From Sphingomonadales bacterium 39-57-19 (GTDB lineage Bacteria; Pseudomonadota; Alphaproteobacteria; Sphingomonadales; Sphingomonadaceae): a stretch of DNA of 61,068 nucleotides. Location: positions 1-61,068 of the forward strand of contig NCJG01000012.1 of NCBI GenBank assembly GCA_002282385.1. Reading direction: 5' to 3'. Shown one piece after another: positions 28,861 through 37,383 of this stretch (positions are counted from its first letter, which is position 1; each line of letters opens with the position of its first letter). The notes below the pieces were generated by a model. The model made no database searches. It saw only the letters and a list, made by a program, of their open reading frames with translations, and was not told the DNA's origin. The position numbers and the translations under genes are program-made.

Positions 28861-29501
28861 TGACGCAAAAGAATGACGATCTGACCGCGAATTATGTCGG
28901 CGCGTTCGACGGCCGTCTTTCTTTTGGCAAACGCCCGGCGCTTCTGATCGTCGATTTTGTTATGGCCTATCTGGACCCGGCATCGCCTTTATACGCGGGG
29001 GTTGAGGATGCGTTGGCCAGCAATGAGCGCCTTTTGGCGGCTGCGCGGGCTGCCGGAATCCCGGTTATCTTTACGAATGTCGTGTATCAGGCAGATGGCG
29101 CAGACGGCGGTTTGTTCTACAAGAAAATTCCGTCGCTTCGGGTGTTTCTGGAAGGGTCGCCATTGGGGGCATTTCCTCCATCGCTTCAACCGGCGGACGG
29201 CGAGCGCGTCATTTCAAAACAGTTCGCGTCGGCGTTTTTTGGGACATCACTTGCAGAGACGCTTTCCGAAGAAGGCATCGACACATTGCTTATAACAGGA
29301 CTGTCGACCTCAGGATGCGTGCGCGCCACGGCGCTGGACGCGCTGCAGTCCGGCTTTGCGCCTTTCGTCGTGCGTGAAGCCTGTGGCGACCGACATCCGG
29401 CACCACATGAAGCCAATTTGTTCGACTTACAGGCCAAATATGCAGAGGTTGTTTCGGAACACGAGGCGTGCGCTCTTCTAGGCGCGAACGAGGCGCCATA
29501 A
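28860..29501 (+). CDS. Isochorismatase-fold amidase, N-carbamoylsarcosine-amidase-like
   Basis: A 213-residue cysteine hydrolase with the triad D32 (LLIVDF), K120 (ISKQFASAF) and C153 (STSGCVRATALDAL). The TSGCVRAT block is the one seen in N-carbamoylsarcosine amidohydrolase, which removes the carbamoyl group as CO2 and ammonia. With hydantoinase subunits in the same operon this would fit ring opening of a hydantoin-like compound followed by decarbamoylation. The family also includes maleamate and other amide hydrolases, so the substrate stays open. Its start overlaps the CoA-transferase stop by one base. It is the last gene of the operon. Confidence 0.88.
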   Translation: MTQKNDDLTANYVGAFDGRLSFGKRPALLIVDFVMAYLDPASPLYAGVEDALASNERLLAAARAAGIPVIFTNVVYQADGADGGLFYKKIPSLRVFLEGSPLGAFPPSLQPADGERVISKQFASAFFGTSLAETLSEEGIDTLLITGLSTSGCVRATALDALQSGFAPFVVREACGDRHPAPHEANLFDLQAKYAEVVSEHEACALLGANEAP

Positions 29502-29507
29502 ACAGGT

Positions 29508-29539
29508 TCGGGAAGCGAGGGCTCTATAGCCTAAAGCAT
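29508..29539 (+). repeat. Short degenerate match to the island-boundary repeat
   Basis: About 32 bp (TTCGGGAAGCGAGGGCTCTA and the following AGCCTAAAGCAT) resembles the left part of the two long repeats at 39391 and 50559 (TTGGGCAGCAAAGGCTCTAT and so on). The tRNA-derived part is absent. By eye roughly three quarters of positions agree, which is suggestive but could be chance. Confidence 0.35.
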
Positions 29540-29694
29540 CGGCGCACTCCCTGATCAGCGGAGATTGCAACCAAAGAATAGCTTTGGGGGACTTTGCGGC
29601 GCTCTGGAGAGTCCGTTTTAAAACCCATCAACTCAGTGATTAGCCATTCGTTCTGATAGAATGGCCATGCTTTGATGGTAAAAACATCGGCCCG

Positions 29695-30093
29695 TTAAAT
29701 GATGCGCGCGAATCCTGCCGTGCCAGGTGCCGGGGGTGAAATTGCCTCAGGCCTGTTCAATTGCAGGGCGGTATTCAACATTTGCCCCACATCGCCTTCG
29801 TCCCCAAGGATGGCCTCCATGCTGCGTACGCATAAGCAGACTTTATCATCCGCTAAATCATACCAGATTTGCTTGGAGGCGCGCCGCGTTTTTACCAGGT
29901 CGCTGCGGCGCAGTTCCGCAAGTTGCTGGCTAAGCGCAGGTTGGCCTATGCCCGTTGCGGCATCTATTTCGCTCACCGTGCGTTCGCCGCGCAAAAGGCA
30001 AGATAGGATCATCAGCCGCTGCGGCTGCGCATAGACTTTTAGCTTGTCCGCCGCTTTTATGGCGCGGTCGCGACTTTCAAAAAGCGACGTCAT
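29695..30093 (-). CDS. ArsR family repressor, BigR/SqrR-like thiol sensor
   Basis: A 132-residue winged-helix repressor. The start at 30093 overlaps the stop of the upstream peroxiredoxin (ATGA). Helix-turn-helix: TVSEIDAATGIGQPALSQQLAELRRSDLVKTRR (about 39-71). Cysteines at 32 (ILSCLLRGE) and at 86 and 88 (VCLCVRS) lie where BigR/SqrR-type sensors have the two Cys that form a tetrasulfide bridge with persulfide and release DNA. No metal-binding ELCVCDL motif of ArsR/SmtB metal sensors is present. Its neighbours, persulfide dioxygenase, YeeE/YedE proteins and SQR, are the classical BigR regulon. I infer control of the divergent sulfide operon. Confidence 0.85.
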   Translation of the reverse strand: MTSLFESRDRAIKAADKLKVYAQPQRLMILSCLLRGERTVSEIDAATGIGQPALSQQLAELRRSDLVKTRRASKQIWYDLADDKVCLCVRSMEAILGDEGDVGQMLNTALQLNRPEAISPPAPGTAGFARII

Positions 30094-30722
30094 TTCGTGT
30101 CGGCCAAATGGCAAAACCAATCATCGTCACCACTGATTTCGGCGCTGTTTATAATTGGCATTGCAAGCAATTTGTCACCGGGCTGCCATCCCTCTGGAGC
30201 AAGGCCAGCGCCGCCCTGCGTAGCTTGCAATGCGTAAAGAAGGCGCAGCATTTCACTAACCGATCGGCCCACATTATACGGATACGTCGTGATGGCACGA
30301 ATGATGCCGTCGGGGTCGATGAAATAGGTTGAGCGCACTGCGGCGCTATCCGCCGCAGCATCATCAATCATGCCATATGCGCGGCCAATGGCCATGGAGG
30401 GATCTTCAATGATCGGGAAAGGAACATTCACCCCAAATTTATGTTTAATCGCAGTCACCCACGCAATGTGCGAATGGATACTGTCCACGGAAAGCCCGAG
30501 CAATGCACAACCAGTTGCTTCGAACGCAGCGGCCGACTTGGCAAGCGCAACAAATTCCGTCGTGCACACGGGCGTAAAGTCTGCAGGGTGCGAAAACAAA
30601 ATGAGCCATTGGCCCCGATATTCCGATAGGCTCCGCTCCCCGAGCGTGGTTCGCGCGCGAAAGTCCGGCGCTGTTTCGCCGATCCTAATGGGCTGTGCTG
30701 CAACTGCTTTCGTGTCGTTCAT
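30090..30722 (-). CDS. Peroxiredoxin of the 1-Cys (Prx6/AhpC-TSA) type
   Basis: Reduces hydrogen peroxide, organic peroxides or peroxynitrite in the cytosol. From ATG 30722 (AGGA 7 nt upstream) it has 210 residues. The peroxidatic Cys is C53 in HPADFTPVCTTEF, with the T50 and later Arg of the active site. The long C-terminal extension (YPYNVGRSVSEMLRLLYALQ onward) is that of Prx6-like enzymes, and there is no clear resolving Cys pair. It is translated just ahead of the ArsR regulator. In a sulfide locus it may deal with peroxide formed by autoxidation of persulfides, which is inference. Confidence 0.9.
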   Translation of the reverse strand: MNDTKAVAAQPIRIGETAPDFRARTTLGERSLSEYRGQWLILFSHPADFTPVCTTEFVALAKSAAAFEATGCALLGLSVDSIHSHIAWVTAIKHKFGVNVPFPIIEDPSMAIGRAYGMIDDAAADSAAVRSTYFIDPDGIIRAITTYPYNVGRSVSEMLRLLYALQATQGGAGLAPEGWQPGDKLLAMPIINSAEISGDDDWFCHLADTK

Positions 30723-30787
30723 TTCTTCATCCTGTTCATCGGTCGGCGCTGCCACGAGACTTGTATTGACGCAACACGGATAATCGA

Positions 30788-30804
30788 TTACACAATTTAT
30801 GTAA
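30788..30804. promoter_or_regulatory. Candidate operator in the divergent sulfide promoter
   Basis: An A/T-rich imperfect inverted repeat TTACACAATTTATGTAA (arms TTACA and TGTAA) lies 24 bp before the persulfide dioxygenase start and 66 bp from the peroxiredoxin start. Known BigR boxes are AT-rich dyads of this kind. Assignment to the ArsR protein of this locus is inferred from position. Confidence 0.5.
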
Positions 30805-30827
30805 ATATGAATTTATAGGAGTTTTCC

Positions 30828-31745
30828 ATGCCCGACTCAGCGTTAGAAAATGCCATTGCGCAGGTGAGCGATGCCCAAAAGGGTGTTCCGATAATTCGTG
30901 CCTTTTTCGACAAACCGACTTTCACCGTCAGCTATGTGGTCCACGATCCCGAGACCAAACAGGCTGCGATCATTGATAGTGTGCTTGATTTTGATCCTGC
31001 TTCTGGCCGGACCTCGTTCGCGTCGGCGGATGCCATTATCGCATATGTTGCACAGCAGGGCTTGGCCGTTGATTGGCTGCTCGAAACCCATGCGCATGCC
31101 GATCACCTTTCGGCGGCACCTTATTTGCAGCAAAAGCTTGGCGGCAAAATCGCCATCGGTGAACATATTGTCACCGTCCAGAATGTGTTCGGAAAGCTTT
31201 TTAACGCAGGCACTGATTTTCAGCGTGATGGGTCCGACTTTGACCGGCTGTTTGCCGATGGCGACCACTTCCAAATTGGGAAGCTGGACGTAACCGTTCT
31301 ACATGTCCCCGGTCATACGCCTGCGGACATTGCCTATGTCATTGGCGATGCTGTTTTCACGGGCGACACAATGTTTATGCCCGATTACGGCACGGCGCGC
31401 GCGGATTTTCCCGGCGGGAACGCACGGCAATTGTTCCAGTCGTTGCGCCGGATTTTGTCGCTGCCTGCCACGACGCGGCTCTTTATGTGCCACGACTATC
31501 TGCCTGCTGGCCGCACGGAATATGCATGGGAAACCACTGTGGAGGCAGAGCGTAAAGGCAATATCCATGCGCATGACGGCATAACCGAGGATGAGTTTGT
31601 CGCGATGCGTGAGGCGCGCGATGCGACGCTGGATATGCCGCGCCTGATTTTGCCGTCGGTGCAGGTGAATATGCGTGCAGGCCATATGCCCGCGGCGGAA
31701 GACAATGGTATCACGTACCTCAAAATCCCGGTCAACGCCGTATGA
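30828..31745 (+). CDS. blh: Persulfide dioxygenase-like MBL-fold hydrolase
   Basis: Oxidises glutathione persulfide to sulfite and glutathione with O2, using one non-heme iron. The 305 residues have the metallo-beta-lactamase fold: H88-A-H90-A-D92-H93, HVPGHTPAD with the third ligand, FTGDTMF with the bridging Asp, and a late CHDY His. Matching enzymes in Agrobacterium and Xylella (Blh) are controlled by BigR. TAGGAG lies 6 nt before the start. It is the first gene of an eight-gene overlapping unit and lies opposite the repressor and peroxiredoxin genes. Other MBL enzymes such as glyoxalase II are less likely given the context and length. Confidence 0.9.
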   Translation: MPDSALENAIAQVSDAQKGVPIIRAFFDKPTFTVSYVVHDPETKQAAIIDSVLDFDPASGRTSFASADAIIAYVAQQGLAVDWLLETHAHADHLSAAPYLQQKLGGKIAIGEHIVTVQNVFGKLFNAGTDFQRDGSDFDRLFADGDHFQIGKLDVTVLHVPGHTPADIAYVIGDAVFTGDTMFMPDYGTARADFPGGNARQLFQSLRRILSLPATTRLFMCHDYLPAGRTEYAWETTVEAERKGNIHAHDGITEDEFVAMREARDATLDMPRLILPSVQVNMRAGHMPAAEDNGITYLKIPVNAV

Positions 31746-32182
31746 TACCGGCCTTTCCCAACGCCATGCCTGTTGAAGGTTTTATAGGCGGCTTGCTGAT
31801 TGGACTTGCGGCCGCAATCATGCTGCTCGGCCTTGGCAGGATCGCCGGCGTCAGCGGAATGGCGGCACGGGCAACGGGCATCGCGGATAGCGGAGCGCCG
31901 CGAAATGTCGCAATCGCATTTGTCGTCGGCCTTCCGCTTGGTGCGCTTTTGATCGCGCAGACCGTTGGTGCGGTGAACGTCAACTTTCCAGCGTCCATCT
32001 GGCCGCTGATCATCGGTGGCTTACTTGTTGGTTATGGCACACGGCTCGGCTCGGGCTGCACCAGTGGCCACGGCGTATGCGGGCTGTCGCGTCTTTCGCC
32101 GCGGTCGATGGTGGCAACCGGCATGTTCATGGCAAGCGGGTTTGTGACTGTAGGGATACTGCGCGCGGGAGGTTGGCTATGA
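31742..32182 (+). CDS. YeeE/YedE family sulfur transporter, first half (PmpA-like)
   Basis: A 146-residue inner membrane protein with four or so hydrophobic segments. It carries the conserved motif GSGCTSGHGVCGLSR (C106 and C113), where YeeE/YedE proteins pass thiosulfate or related sulfur species through the membrane by transient cysteine contact. Known YeeE is one long chain; here, as in BigR operons, it is split over two genes that are each about half size. Start and stop overlap both neighbours as ATGA. Direction of transport is not known from sequence. Confidence 0.88.
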   Translation: MIPAFPNAMPVEGFIGGLLIGLAAAIMLLGLGRIAGVSGMAARATGIADSGAPRNVAIAFVVGLPLGALLIAQTVGAVNVNFPASIWPLIIGGLLVGYGTRLGSGCTSGHGVCGLSRLSPRSMVATGMFMASGFVTVGILRAGGWL

Positions 32183-32622
32183 CCCGCGCGCTTATCGCAT
32201 TGCTCTCTGGAACGCTGTTCGGGGCCGGCCTTGCCTATTCGGGCATGTCAGATCCTGCCCGCGTTCAGGCGTTTCTGGATCTGCTTGGCCAATGGGATCC
32301 AACGCTCGCTTTCGTCATGGGTGGCGCCATGCTGCCGATGGCCGTGGCTTGGGTCATTAGATCGCGACTGTCTGCGCCGCTTGCGGCACCAACGTTCGAT
32401 TTACCAGGCACGACCACGCTAGATCGCCCGCTCGCGTTTGGGGCCATATTGTTTGGAATGGGTTGGGGCATTGCCGGCCTTTGCCCCGGGCCTGCGCTTG
32501 CTGACTTGGCGATTGCGCCGGGCGATGTCGCGCCATTTGTCGTTGCGATGTTTGTCGGCATGGCCGCGCAACGCTTCATACCTTTTACATCCCAAAAACC
32601 AAAACAAGCGGGGCCTAAATGA
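32179..32622 (+). CDS. YeeE/YedE family sulfur transporter, second half (PmpB-like, DUF6691)
   Basis: The companion half-transporter, 147 residues with about four membrane segments and the motif GWGIAGLCPGPAL (C102). It starts at ATG 32179 inside the end of the first half and ends in an ATGA overlap with the SQR fusion gene. The two half proteins probably fold together to form one channel. In the BigR operon of other bacteria these proteins are thought to export or import sulfite, thiosulfate or related anions; which one is open. Confidence 0.87.
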   Translation: MTRALIALLSGTLFGAGLAYSGMSDPARVQAFLDLLGQWDPTLAFVMGGAMLPMAVAWVIRSRLSAPLAAPTFDLPGTTTLDRPLAFGAILFGMGWGIAGLCPGPALADLAIAPGDVAPFVVAMFVGMAAQRFIPFTSQKPKQAGPK

Positions 32623-34202
32623 CGTTCAAATCCATCACGCCAGGCTTTTCTGTCTCAGGGCAATTGACGACAGAAGATCTACATCAGGCTGCCGCGCAAG
32701 GCTTCAAATCGGTTATATGCAACCGGCCAGATGGCGAAGAGGCGGGTCAACCATCCGCCGCCGCTATCCAGAAAGAAGCAGAAGCGCTTGGCCTGTCATT
32801 CACTTATATTCCAGCCGTCTCAGGCGCAGTTACGGACGATGATGCGGCGAAGATGAAAGCGGCTCTGGCCCGAATGCCATCCCCCATTCTTGCTTATTGC
32901 CGCTCCGGCGCGCGCTCATCCAAGCTTTGGGAAATGGCGACAAAAGATCAGGATGCAGCGCCATCCTCCGCTAAAATCTATGATGTGGTTATCGTGGGCG
33001 GCGGCAGTGCCGGAATCGCAACAGCCTCCAGCCTCCTCAAACGCAATCAGAAGCTATCGGTTGCCGTTATCGAACCGTCAGAAGACCATTATTATCAGCC
33101 CGGCTGGACTATGGTTGGGGCTGGCGTTTTCTCGGCTGAATTCACCAAGCGCACCGAAAAATCAGTCATGCCCAAAGCGGTTGACTGGATCAAGAAAGCA
33201 GCCTCTGGATTTGTGCCTGAGGACAACAAGGTGCTGCTCGCCGATGGCAATTCGGTTGCCTATCGCGTGCTGGTGGCATGCCCCGGCATTAAGCTGGATT
33301 GGGATGCCATTGACGGCTTGACCGAAACGCTGGGTAAAAATGGTGTAACGTCCAACTATCGTTACGACCTTGCCCCTTATACCAACCGCCTTGTGAAGGA
33401 TTTCAAGCAAGGCCGCGCGCTGTTCACGCAGCCGCCCATGCCGATCAAATGTGCAGGCGCACCGCAAAAATCAATGTATCTGTCGTGCAGTGCGTGGGAA
33501 CGTGCCGGGGTGTTAAAAGACATTGATGTGCAATTCCATAACAGCGGCGCAGTGCTGTTTGGGGTTGCGGCCTATGTGCCCGCATTGATGGAATATATTG
33601 AACGCTATGACGCGCACTTAAATTTTGAATCGAAGCTGGTTGCCATTGATGGCCCTGCCAAAATTGCAACATTTGAACAGAAACGCGGGGACGCCGTCAC
33701 GCGGGTCGACGAAAAGTTCGACATGATCCATGTTGTCCCGCCCCAAGTCGCGCCAGATTTCGTGCGCAACAGTCCGCTGGCTGCCGCAAGTGGTTTCATT
33801 GAGGTCAATGAAGCGACATTGCAGCATGTGCGTTATGCGAATGTCTTCGCCTTGGGCGATGCCTGCTCAGCGTCAAACGCCAAGACCATGGCGGCGGCCC
33901 GCAAGCAAGCGCCGGTGGTCGCGGTGAACGTATTGGCTGCTCTTGAGGGCAAACCACCTGTCGCCGATTATGACGGCTATGGCAGTTGCCCGTTGACGGT
34001 CGAACGCGGCAAGATTGTGCTCGCCGAATTTGGTTATGGCGGAAAATTGCTGCCGAGCTTCCCGAATTGGTTGATTGACGGCACGCGCCCATCGCGCCTG
34101 TCATGGCTGTTAAAGGACACCATCCTTCCGCCAATTTACTGGCACGGTATGCTCAAAGGGCATGAGTGGATGGTTAAACCCCACAAGATCGGGGCGGCAT
34201 AA
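32619..34202 (+). CDS. DUF442 sulfurtransferase/phosphatase-like domain fused to sulfide:quinone oxidoreductase
   Basis: Residues 1-112 are a DUF442 (TIGR01244) domain of the protein-tyrosine-phosphatase fold with the P-loop YCRSGARSS (C94), thought to act as a sulfurtransferase in Blh-type systems. Residues 118-527 are a flavoprotein like mitochondrial SQOR: FAD motif VGGGSAG (126-132), PIKCAGAPQK with C278 and GDACSASNAKT with C416, matching the redox-active Cys pair of type II SQR. It would oxidise sulfide, pass electrons to quinone and hand sulfane sulfur to an acceptor. The fusion puts a sulfur acceptor on the SQR chain. A C-terminal hydrophobic/aromatic stretch may dip into the membrane. 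Confidence 0.9.
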   Translation: MTFKSITPGFSVSGQLTTEDLHQAAAQGFKSVICNRPDGEEAGQPSAAAIQKEAEALGLSFTYIPAVSGAVTDDDAAKMKAALARMPSPILAYCRSGARSSKLWEMATKDQDAAPSSAKIYDVVIVGGGSAGIATASSLLKRNQKLSVAVIEPSEDHYYQPGWTMVGAGVFSAEFTKRTEKSVMPKAVDWIKKAASGFVPEDNKVLLADGNSVAYRVLVACPGIKLDWDAIDGLTETLGKNGVTSNYRYDLAPYTNRLVKDFKQGRALFTQPPMPIKCAGAPQKSMYLSCSAWERAGVLKDIDVQFHNSGAVLFGVAAYVPALMEYIERYDAHLNFESKLVAIDGPAKIATFEQKRGDAVTRVDEKFDMIHVVPPQVAPDFVRNSPLAAASGFIEVNEATLQHVRYANVFALGDACSASNAKTMAAARKQAPVVAVNVLAALEGKPPVADYDGYGSCPLTVERGKIVLAEFGYGGKLLPSFPNWLIDGTRPSRLSWLLKDTILPPIYWHGMLKGHEWMVKPHKIGAA

Positions 34203-34207
34203 CGGCT

Positions 34208-35977
34208 ATGAAATTGGCGCGCTATTTGCCGATATTGGAATGGGGACGCGGCTATGGCGGCGTGACGTTGACCAATGACTTGGTTGCCGCCGCAATCGTC
34301 ACAATCATGCTCATCCCGCAAAGCCTGGCATATGCCATGTTGGCGGGCCTGCCACCGGAAATCGGGCTATACGCGTCTATTCTTCCCATCATTGCCTATG
34401 CCCTGTTCGGGACGAGCCGCGCACTCGCCGTCGGCCCCGTAGCGGTGATTTCGCTGATGACTTTGACAGCGGCGAGCGCCGTTGCCGCACCGGGCAGCGC
34501 CGAATTTATCGCCGCCACGCTTGTCCTCGCGTTGCTGTCCGGGCTGATCCTGATTGTCATGGGCGTGTTGCGTCTGGGTTTTCTTGCGAACCTGTTATCG
34601 CATCCTGTTGTGTCGGGGTTTATTACCGCAAGCGGTATCATTATTGCCACCAGCCAACTCAAGTCGCTGCTGGGCATTAAGGCGTCGGGTGAGGCAATGC
34701 CCGAGCTGGTCACGACGTTGATCGAAAATGCCAAGGACACAAATCCTTACACGCTTGCGATTGGCGTGATTGCGACCGGATTTCTATTCTGGGTGCGCAA
34801 AGGTTTGAAACCCATGCTCGTCGGTTTCGGGCTGGCGGCGCGGCCCGCTGATCTTGTTGCTAAGGCCGGCCCCATCGTGGCGGTCGCGCTGTCGATTTTG
34901 GCGGTCATTGCCTTCGATCTTGAAGCCAAAGGCGTGAAGGTGGTGGGCGACATCCCGCAGAGCTTGCCGCCCTTTACCGTTCCCTTGTTCGATGCGGAAC
35001 TATGGCAGCGACTGGCCGTTCCTGCTTTATTGCTCAGCATCATTGGATTTGTGGAATCGGTCTCGGTCGCGCAAACGCTCGCCGCGAAAAAGCGGCAGCG
35101 CATTGTTCCGGATCAGGAACTCATCGGCCTGGGCGCAGCCAATGTCGCCGCCGCTTTTTCGGGCGGCTATCCCGTGACGGGCGGATTTGCCCGCTCGGTC
35201 GTCAACTTTGATGCGGGCGCAGAGACCCCTGCGGCAGGTGCGTTTACCGCGATTGGCATATTGCTCGCGGCCTTGTTCCTGACGCCATTACTCGCGTCGC
35301 TTCCCATCGCGACATTGGCAGGTACAATCATCGTTGCGGTCTTGAGCCTCGTCGATTTTAAAACGCCGCGCGCGATCTGGCATTATTCCAAAGCCGATTT
35401 TGCCGCGATGGCGGCGACGATAGCTGTGACGCTCCTGATTGGCGTTGAACCCGGTGTGATGGCCGGCGTCGGCCTAAGCCTCGCATTGTTCCTCTGGCGC
35501 GCCTCACGGCCACATGCCGCGATTGTTGGACGGGTTCCCGAGACGGAGCATTTCCGAAATGTGAAACGCCACAAGGTGTTCACCGACCCGCGCATCCTGA
35601 CCATTCGCATCGACGAAAGCCTGACCTATCTCAACGCCCGCTGGCTGGAAGAATTCGTGCTGGAGGAGATTGCCGCACATCCCAAGCTTAAGCATCTCAT
35701 CCTGATGGCCTCGGCGGTCAACGCGATTGATGCTTCTGCTCTTGAGAGCATTGAGGCCATCAACCACCGCATGGCCGATGCTGGGGTGTGCCTGCACCTC
35801 TCCGAAGTCAAAGGCCCGGTGATGGATGCGCTCGAACGTGCGCATTTTCTGCACGAACTTACCGGACGGGTGTGGCTTTCACAAAATGAAGCTTTTGAAG
35901 CCGTGCTGGAAATCGCCAATCGCGAAGAAGAAACGCAAGCGCCAGCCGATTTGTGGATGGCAAGGGGACTGATATGA
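34208..35977 (+). CDS. SulP family anion transporter with STAS domain
   Basis: An inner membrane permease (589 residues) with about 12-14 hydrophobic segments over residues 20-430, the SulP signature around LPPEIGLYASILPIIAYALFGTSR and a C-terminal STAS domain (about 455-560). The family moves sulfate, bicarbonate and other anions; in a sulfide oxidation operon sulfate or sulfite movement is the likely job. Five nt separate it from SQR, and its stop overlaps the cydA-like start (ATGA). Ion and direction are not shown by sequence. Confidence 0.9.
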   Translation: MKLARYLPILEWGRGYGGVTLTNDLVAAAIVTIMLIPQSLAYAMLAGLPPEIGLYASILPIIAYALFGTSRALAVGPVAVISLMTLTAASAVAAPGSAEFIAATLVLALLSGLILIVMGVLRLGFLANLLSHPVVSGFITASGIIIATSQLKSLLGIKASGEAMPELVTTLIENAKDTNPYTLAIGVIATGFLFWVRKGLKPMLVGFGLAARPADLVAKAGPIVAVALSILAVIAFDLEAKGVKVVGDIPQSLPPFTVPLFDAELWQRLAVPALLLSIIGFVESVSVAQTLAAKKRQRIVPDQELIGLGAANVAAAFSGGYPVTGGFARSVVNFDAGAETPAAGAFTAIGILLAALFLTPLLASLPIATLAGTIIVAVLSLVDFKTPRAIWHYSKADFAAMAATIAVTLLIGVEPGVMAGVGLSLALFLWRASRPHAAIVGRVPETEHFRNVKRHKVFTDPRILTIRIDESLTYLNARWLEEFVLEEIAAHPKLKHLILMASAVNAIDASALESIEAINHRMADAGVCLHLSEVKGPVMDALERAHFLHELTGRVWLSQNEAFEAVLEIANREEETQAPADLWMARGLI

Positions 35978-37383
35978 TGATCGAGCAGGAATGGGCAATA
36001 ATTCTGGCCCGCGCACAATTTGCTTTTACCGTAAGCTTCCATTTTCTGTTCCCGGCGTTTTCGATTGGGCTGGCGAGCTTTCTCGCGGTTCTTGAGGGGC
36101 TGTGGCTGAAAACCGGTAAGGGCGTGTACGCCAATCTCTATCGTTACTGGCTCAAGATATTCGCCGTCGTTTTTGCTATGGGCGTCGTTTCGGGCATTGT
36201 CATGTCCTACCAATTCGGCACCAACTGGTCGGTATTTTCGGACAAGGCCGGACCCGTCATTGGGCCTTTGATGGCCTATGAAGTGCTAACGGCATTCTTT
36301 TTGGAGGCCGGTTTTCTGGGCGTCATGCTTTTTGGGATCAACAAGGTTGGGCGTAAGCTCCACTTTGTTGCGACGCTGGCCGTCGCCATCGGCACCTTCA
36401 TTTCGGCATTCTGGATACTGTCAGTGAACAGCTGGATGCAAACGCCGGTGGGATATGAGATCGCGGCCAATGGTCAGTTCATGCCCGGTGATAGCTGGTG
36501 GACCATCATTTTCAACCCGAGCTTCCCCTACCGCCTCGTCCACACTTTACTGGCGGCCTATCTGACAACCGCCTTTGCCGTGGGCGCGGTTGGTGCGTGG
36601 CATTTGTTGAAAGACAAAAGCAATCCGGGGGCGCGCAAAATGTTCTCTATGGCGATGTGGATGGCGGCAATCGTCGCGCCGCTTCAGGTTGTCGCGGGTG
36701 ACTTTCACGGCATCAATACGTTGGAGCATCAACCGGCGAAGGTCATGGCAATGGAGGGGCACTATGAAAGCCATCCCAACGGCGCGCCATTGATATTGTT
36801 TGGCATTCCCAACAGCAAAGAGCGCGCGGTCGATTACGCCATTGAAATTCCCAAAGCATCGTCGTTGATCCTGAAGCATGACCTGAATGCACCGCTCGCG
36901 GGGCTTGATACCATCCCCGACGCAGACGAGCCGCCGGTTGGTATTGTCTTTTGGGCATTCCGGATCATGGTCGGTCTCGGCATGGCGATGGTGACCATCG
37001 GCATGTGGAGCCTGCTCGCGCGGGCAAGAAAGCAGCTATATGAATGGTCGTGGCTCCATAAGGCCGCATTATTGATGGGCCCGTCTGGCTTCATTGCGGT
37101 GCTTGCCGGCTGGGTGGTGACCGAAGTTGGGCGGCAACCCTTCACAATTTATGGCGTGTTGCGCACCGTTGATAGCGCGTCGCCATTGGATGCACCGGCG
37201 GTTGCTTTCTCGCTTCTCGCCTTTGTCGTCGTGTATTTCGCGGTGTTCGGCATGGGCATTTGGTATTTGCTGCGCTTGATGAAGAAAGCACCGGAGGCGC
37301 ATGAAAGCGCGCTCGATGGTGCCCCTATCCGAAGCGCAGGCATCACCCCTGCACCCGCGGTATTGGAAGGAGCATCGGCATGA
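35974..37383 (+). CDS. cioA: Cyanide-insensitive (bd-type) quinol oxidase subunit I
   Basis: The 469-residue heme-bearing subunit of a cytochrome bd-family oxidase that reduces O2 with quinol at the inner membrane. It keeps LARAQFAFTVSFHFLFPAFSIG with the heme His, MSYQFGTNWSVFSDKAGPVIGPLMAYEVLTAFFLEAGFLGVM, and VAGDFHGINTLEHQPAKVMAMEG ahead of the Q-loop. The short Q-loop is that of CIO-type enzymes. The ATG at 35974 overlaps the SulP stop. bd-type oxidases are known to resist sulfide and cyanide, which block heme-copper oxidases, so placement behind SQR makes functional sense. Confidence 0.93.
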   Translation: MMIEQEWAIILARAQFAFTVSFHFLFPAFSIGLASFLAVLEGLWLKTGKGVYANLYRYWLKIFAVVFAMGVVSGIVMSYQFGTNWSVFSDKAGPVIGPLMAYEVLTAFFLEAGFLGVMLFGINKVGRKLHFVATLAVAIGTFISAFWILSVNSWMQTPVGYEIAANGQFMPGDSWWTIIFNPSFPYRLVHTLLAAYLTTAFAVGAVGAWHLLKDKSNPGARKMFSMAMWMAAIVAPLQVVAGDFHGINTLEHQPAKVMAMEGHYESHPNGAPLILFGIPNSKERAVDYAIEIPKASSLILKHDLNAPLAGLDTIPDADEPPVGIVFWAFRIMVGLGMAMVTIGMWSLLARARKQLYEWSWLHKAALLMGPSGFIAVLAGWVVTEVGRQPFTIYGVLRTVDSASPLDAPAVAFSLLAFVVVYFAVFGMGIWYLLRLMKKAPEAHESALDGAPIRSAGITPAPAVLEGASA

